From NCBI RefSeq assembly GCF_006716235.1, contig NZ_VFOR01000001.1:124001-188000 (forward strand): a DNA stretch of 64,000 nucleotides, read 5' to 3'. The translations under genes were made by a program, and so were the position numbers. The DNA is from Propioniferax innocua (GTDB lineage: Bacteria > Actinomycetota > Actinomycetes > Propionibacteriales > Propionibacteriaceae). Under the pieces are notes generated by a model that saw nothing but the letters and a program-made list of their open reading frames with translations, did no database searches and had not been told where the DNA came from. Below are positions 60,450 through 64,000 of this stretch, in pieces; positions within the stretch are counted from its first letter, which is position 1; every line of letters starts with the position of its first letter.

Positions 60450-60647
60450 ATGAGCGACACCACCACCATCCGGGTCAGCCGCCAGACACACGGCCGCATC
60501 ACAAGATTGGCCCAGCAGCGCCACGAGACCATCGACCAGACGGTCGATCGGGCCCTGCGTGCGTTGAGACAGCTGTCGATGGGGCGCGAGTTGAACGACG
60601 AGCTCACCGATGAGGAAAAGACCTGGCTCGATGCTGAACTCGGGTGA
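60450..60647 (+). CDS. MazE-like (ribbon-helix-helix) antitoxin
   Basis: A 65-residue protein. The N-terminal TTIRVSRQTHGRITRLAQQ suggests a ribbon-helix-helix DNA-binding fold, and the acidic C-terminus (ELNDELTDEEKTWLD) is typical of an antitoxin tail that wraps the toxin. It overlaps the toxin gene by 17 bases. Confidence 0.85.
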   Translation: MSDTTTIRVSRQTHGRITRLAQQRHETIDQTVDRALRALRQLSMGRELNDELTDEEKTWLDAELG

Positions 60648-60969
60648 CATCGTCGAGGTCGATCTCGGCACCCCGATCGGCAGCGAGGCGGGCCTGCGGC
60701 GACCAGCCGTGATCGTGACTGCCGCTGGCGTACTGCGAGGCAGCCCGAACGTGGTGCAGGTCGTTCCCCTGACCCGGACCATTCGGTCCAGCGGAGCGGA
60801 AGTGTACGTCGAGCCAGACGAAGAGAACCAGCTCAGCGCGCCATCAGCTGCTCAGTGCCAACACGTGCGATCAGTCTCGGTCGATCGACTCATCGCCACC
60901 CGTGGCATGGTGGGTCCAGCCCTGCTCGCTGAGATTCGCGAAGTGCTTGGCCTGCTGTTGGACCTCTAG
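60631..60969 (+). CDS. MazF/PemK-family mRNA interferase toxin
   Basis: A 112-residue endoribonuclease. It begins with GDIVEVDLGTPIGSEAGLRRPAVIV, the MazF/PemK signature (Arg in GLRRPAV and the GDIV start), and has VVPLTRTIR and the conserved S/T region. ATG at 60631 follows the antitoxin frame; an ATG at 60610 is also in frame. With the preceding gene and operator it forms a classic type II system. Confidence 0.9.
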   Translation: MLNSGDIVEVDLGTPIGSEAGLRRPAVIVTAAGVLRGSPNVVQVVPLTRTIRSSGAEVYVEPDEENQLSAPSAAQCQHVRSVSVDRLIATRGMVGPALLAEIREVLGLLLDL

Positions 60970-61023
60970 TTGTACTCGACCACGTCGTCGTTGACAGCGT
61001 GCCCCTTCGACTTCACTGCTACG

Positions 61024-61067
61024 AAAAGACGCCCCGGCCCTGGTCGATCAACCGGGGCCGGGGCGTC
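61024..61067 (-). terminator. Terminator downstream of tpx
   Basis: GACGCCCCGGCCC (61028-61040) pairs exactly with GGGCCGGGGCGTC (61055-61067), with an inner GGT/ACC pair. On the minus strand a TTTT run follows (61024-61027). Confidence 0.85.
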
Positions 61068-61088
61068 AGAACAGGACGCTTTGACAGG

Positions 61089-61586
61089 TCAGCCGAGAGC
61101 GGCCACCGCTGCGTCATAGTTCGGTTCAGTGCCGATCTCGGGGACCAGCTCGGTGTGCACGACCTGGCCCTCGGCGTCGAGCACGATCACAGCGCGAGCC
61201 AGAAGGCCGGCGAGCGGGCCGTCAGCCATGGTCAGCCCGTAGTCCTGGCCGAACGTGCTGCGGAAGCCGGAGGCGCTGACGACGTTCTCAATGCCCTCGG
61301 CCCCACAGAAGCGGGCCTGTGCGAAGGGCAGGTCGTGTGAGACGCAGATGACCGAGGTGTTCTCGAGTCCGGCAGCGATCTCGTTGAAGCGGCGCACGCT
61401 CGTGGCGCACACCCCGGTGTCGATGCTGGGGAAGATGTTGAGCACCACGCGGCGTCCACGCAGGTCGGCGCTGGTCACCTCTCCGAGGTCGGTGCCGGTG
61501 AGGGTGAAGTCGGGCGCAGATGCACCGGTCTGCGGCAGTTCACCGACGGTGTTGACGGGATTTCCCTTGAAAGCAGTCGTAGCCAT
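61089..61586 (-). CDS. tpx: Thiol peroxidase
   Basis: A 165-residue peroxiredoxin of the Tpx (atypical 2-Cys) type. The peroxidatic Cys is in [18 protein letters not shown] and the resolving Cys in [13 protein letters not shown]. It starts [10 protein letters not shown] like other Tpx proteins. The ATG at 61586 is chosen over a GTG two codons earlier. It reduces hydroperoxides with thioredoxin. It stands alone with a terminator. Confidence 0.96.
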   Translation of the reverse strand: MATTAFKGNPVNTVGELPQTGASAPDFTLTGTDLGEVTSADLRGRRVVLNIFPSIDTGVCATSVRRFNEIAAGLENTSVICVSHDLPFAQARFCGAEGIENVVSASGFRSTFGQDYGLTMADGPLAGLLARAVIVLDAEGQVVHTELVPEIGTEPNYDAAVAALG

Positions 61587-61609
61587 GGGCACCAGTCAAC
61601 CACGCTGAG

Positions 61610-62365
61610 TCACTGTGCCGAAGGATGCCCGCCGGATGATTCGGATGAATCGTCTGGTGCCTGTTCGGCCTCGGCCTCGGCTTTGGCCGCCTGCTTCGCC
61701 TGCCGGGCGTCCTGCTTCTCCTGTTGTGCGACCAGCGGATGCGGACGCAGGATTCCCAATCGGGAACGGTTGCGGGCGCTCGCGTCGAGGGATACGACTC
61801 GGGTTCCGCCTTCACCGCAGACGGGAAGCCGTACGGTGGCGCCCTTCATGCGCTCCAGCGCGTTGCCGGGAAAGTCCGCTCGAAAGTTCGGCGGCGACGC
61901 CTCCTCCGTGGTCTGGCCCCACTGGTGACGTGGGCTCTGCACCAATCGCACATCGCGAGGGTGGAGTTCGGGGTCGAAGTGCAGCGTCGTGATCCGCCAC
62001 GGATGTTGACGCAGCGGACCGCGCACCAACAGATAGGCCCGCAGGCCGAACACCGAGGCGATGAGCGCCCCGACGGCGATGCCGACGCCGAGAATCACGA
62101 GCCAACGTGCCACCGACTCGATGTGCCACCACATGGTCACCGTCACGATGACCAGAGCGATGCCCAACGCAGCCAGGATGAGCCCGATCACCGGGCTGAT
62201 CAGACGTCGCTGGGCGAGACGCCGGGTGTCGGCGTCCTCCCAAGCGACCTCCTCGGTCTCGGGACGCATCGGCCGCCACGCGCTCGAACCGGTCGGCGGC
62301 GTTGTCGCAGGCCGAGGGTCCTGGGATGCGCCGGGATGCGGGAAGGGTTCGGATGGTTGGGTCAC
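61610..62365 (-). CDS. Actinobacterial membrane protein of unknown function
   Basis: A 251-residue protein. After a proline-rich polar N-terminus there are two membrane segments (ISPVIGLILAALGIALVIVT and WLVILGVGIAVGALIASVFG), then a cytoplasmic domain of about 90 residues, and a Lys/Ala/Glu-rich coiled-coil tail ending with acidic serines. I do not recognise the family. GTG at 62365 is a tentative start; the frame continues upstream into the metal transporter gene. It lies 16 bases after that gene and may be its downstream partner. Confidence 0.6.
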   Translation of the reverse strand: MTQPSEPFPHPGASQDPRPATTPPTGSSAWRPMRPETEEVAWEDADTRRLAQRRLISPVIGLILAALGIALVIVTVTMWWHIESVARWLVILGVGIAVGALIASVFGLRAYLLVRGPLRQHPWRITTLHFDPELHPRDVRLVQSPRHQWGQTTEEASPPNFRADFPGNALERMKGATVRLPVCGEGGTRVVSLDASARNRSRLGILRPHPLVAQQEKQDARQAKQAAKAEAEAEQAPDDSSESSGGHPSAQ

Positions 62366-62381
62366 GGCCCTTGAGTGTAGG

Positions 62382-63149
62382 TCAGTCGACGGGTGGATGG
62401 AGACCTCGAGTGCCGAAGGCCTCCACCAGGTGCTCCTCGAGCAGCACCTCATCGGGGGGCCCCTCGGCGACCACTCGCCCACCCATCAGGATCACGTGAT
62501 CCGCCGCAGCGGCTTCGGAGAGATCATGGGTGGTGTGGATGACGGTCCGCCGGTCACCGGTGCGGCTGTCCCCGGTATCGTGGACGATGCCGTCGATCAC
62601 CTCGGCTGAGACGACGTCGAGCCCGGCCAGGGGTTCGTCGAGGATGAGGATGTCGTGCTCCTGCGCGAGTCCTTGGGCCACCAGAACACGATGGCGCTGT
62701 CCCCCGGACAACTCGTGAAGATGACGATGGGCCAGATCGGCTATCCGCATGCGTTCCAGTGCCGCGTCGATGGCGTCCCTGTCGGTGGATCGCAGCCGAC
62801 GGAACCACCCGAGTGAGGCGTAACGGCCCATGGCCACCGTCTCCCGGACCGTCAGCGGAAGATCGACCGGGGCCTCCACGTTCTGCAGCACGTAGGACAC
62901 ACGTGGACGAGCGTCGACCGGGCGTTGGCCAAGCACCGCCAAGGTGCCGCCGACCGGAACGATCAGACCGGTTACCGAGTTCAGGAAGGTCGACTTCCCC
63001 GAACCATTGGGGCCGATCACGGCTGTCACTCGGCCGGCGGGAATGTGGCAGCTACTCTTGGCGAGAGCCACGAAGGTCCCGTGGGCGAGGGTGATGTCGG
63101 TCGCCTCCACCGCGTGCGGGGTGTCAACTTCCTGTGAGGTCTCAGGCAT
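62382..63149 (-). CDS. Metal (zinc/manganese-type) ABC importer ATPase
   Basis: A 255-residue ATPase with Walker A GPNGSGKSTF, signature LSGGQRHRVLVAQ, Walker B ILILDEPLAGLD and H-loop TTHDL. The short length and pairing with a ZnuB-like permease place it in the manganese/zinc family. It overlaps the permease gene by 8 bases. The binding protein gene presumably lies outside the window. Confidence 0.9.
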   Translation of the reverse strand: MPETSQEVDTPHAVEATDITLAHGTFVALAKSSCHIPAGRVTAVIGPNGSGKSTFLNSVTGLIVPVGGTLAVLGQRPVDARPRVSYVLQNVEAPVDLPLTVRETVAMGRYASLGWFRRLRSTDRDAIDAALERMRIADLAHRHLHELSGGQRHRVLVAQGLAQEHDILILDEPLAGLDVVSAEVIDGIVHDTGDSRTGDRRTVIHTTHDLSEAAAADHVILMGGRVVAEGPPDEVLLEEHLVEAFGTRGLHPPVD

Positions 63150-63984
63150 GGGCCACCCCTCGGCGACGGACGTTGACCACGATCTGCTGCACGGTCAGCA
63201 GAATGAAGAACAGGGCCACCGGAACCAGGCCCATGGTGGCCGACGCCGCGGTGCTCAGGTGATAGCTGACCACCAGGCCGATGACGACCGAGAACAATGC
63301 GATGGTGACCGCCAGCACCATCATCTGGCGGACCGAGCGGGCGAACAGTGAGGCGGTTGCGGCCGGGCCCACCATGAGTCCGAACACGAGCAGAGTGCCG
63401 ACGGTGCGATAGCTCCCGATCACCGACATGGCGATCATCGCCAGCAGCAGCCCGTTGGCGAGCCGGGGGTTCATGCCAAGGGCGGCTGCCTTGCCCTCAT
63501 GGAGGGCCATGGTGATCAAGGGACGGTGCAGCACGATGCTGAGGCCGATGACCAGCGTGGCGATGACCGCCTGTGTGCGCAGATCTTGAGGTGTGATGCC
63601 CAAGGCGTCGCCGAACAGGATGCTGGTGATGCTCCCTGCATAGGACGGTGTCTTGGACACCATCACCACGCCCAATGCCAGCATGCCCACGAAGAGCAGC
63701 CCGATACCTGCATCTTCACGCAGAGCAGTTTGTCGACGCACGACCTCCAATCCCACAACCATGACCAGGGCGGCCAGGGCGGCCCCCAGCATCGGTGAGA
63801 AGCCGAAAAGCACGGCCGCGGCGATCCCTGGTAGGACGCCGTGCATGAAAGCGTCGCCGAAGAAGGTCATGCCGCGCAGGACCAGCCACGTGCCAGCAAC
63901 AGGCGCCATGAGTGCAACGAGGATTCCACCCATGAGCGCCCGTTGCTGGATTCCCATGAGAAAGGGGTCAAGTAGCCATTCCAC
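63142..63984 (-). CDS. Metal ABC importer permease, ZnuB/AztB family
   Basis: A 280-residue permease with about eight hydrophobic segments. Family motifs are GTWLVLRGMTFFGDAFMHGVLPG, read as RGMTFFGDAFMHGVLPG, and LALGVVMVSKTPSYAGSI. GTG at 63984 is the first start in the window, but the frame is open to the window end, so the true start may be a few codons upstream and outside. Zinc is the likeliest substrate by family; manganese is possible. Confidence 0.88.
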   Translation of the reverse strand: MEWLLDPFLMGIQQRALMGGILVALMAPVAGTWLVLRGMTFFGDAFMHGVLPGIAAAVLFGFSPMLGAALAALVMVVGLEVVRRQTALREDAGIGLLFVGMLALGVVMVSKTPSYAGSITSILFGDALGITPQDLRTQAVIATLVIGLSIVLHRPLITMALHEGKAAALGMNPRLANGLLLAMIAMSVIGSYRTVGTLLVFGLMVGPAATASLFARSVRQMMVLAVTIALFSVVIGLVVSYHLSTAASATMGLVPVALFFILLTVQQIVVNVRRRGVAHA

Positions 63985-64000
63985 CAGTGGTTCAGCCCAG

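Overview
The window is a GC-rich, densely packed bacterial chromosome segment from an actinobacterium. The lineage is supported by marker genes: an RbpA-type RNA polymerase-binding protein, an Lnt - polyprenyl-phosphate mannosyltransferase - FxsA block beside it, a MurA paralogue with an N-terminal HTH domain, a Pls-type NRPS, and frequent GTG/TTG starts with ATGA/TGATG overlaps. Genus cannot be decided from the sequence alone; Micrococcales or Propionibacteriales would both fit. No rRNA, tRNA, CRISPR array or insertion sequence was seen.

Layout. 1-1.2 kb: tail of a sugar-type ABC importer (two permeases). 1.2-4.9 kb: TetR regulator, an MFS exporter behind a putative iron box, and a DEAD-box helicase. 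5-12.7 kb: a 1292-residue Pls-like single-module NRPS (adenylation, carrier and membrane/hexapeptide domains), an M1 metallopeptidase, and a reductase-desaturase pair behind a perfect palindrome. 12.7-17.2 kb: RNA cyclic phosphodiesterase, LysR regulator divergent from a TDT transporter, and metX-metW. 17.4-23.7 kb: a DMSO-reductase-type operon (catalytic, Fe-S and membrane subunits, chaperone, unusual ferredoxin, degenerate MoeB/ThiF-like protein). 23.9-25.9 kb: HNH nuclease, a cysteine-rich 52-residue peptide with its own ribosome site and terminator, and a 5'-3' exonuclease. 25.9-33.7 kb: Lrp, amidohydrolase, lnt, mannosyltransferase, fxsA, rbpA, GDPD, PGPGW-type membrane protein, pyridoxal kinase. 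33.7-38.1 kb: HTH-MurA, lipoamide dehydrogenase, NUDIX, RluA-type synthase. 38.1-41.5 kb: ABC-2 exporter with two-component system. 41.7-47.8 kb: NhaC antiporter, AAA ATPase, M23 peptidase, membrane protein, TenA, ferritin. 47.9-54.6 kb: aldehyde dehydrogenase, then a complete sugar PTS operon (EIIBCA, BglG-type antiterminator, HPr, EI) behind a RAT/terminator leader. 54.7-64 kb: AEC transporter, GtrA, DUF423, the glycine betaine importer proVWX, an Hsp70 remnant, a MazEF-type toxin-antitoxin, thiol peroxidase, a membrane protein and the start of a metal ABC importer.

Together the genes suggest a facultative organism that takes up sugar by a PTS, can respire an S- or N-oxide type acceptor, and copes with osmotic, iron and peroxide stress. 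The most distinctive points are the Pls-like poly-amino-acid synthetase locus, the orphan cysteine-rich peptide, the antiterminator-controlled PTS operon, and a recurring pattern of tandem repeats that contain or touch the stop codon of a gene.
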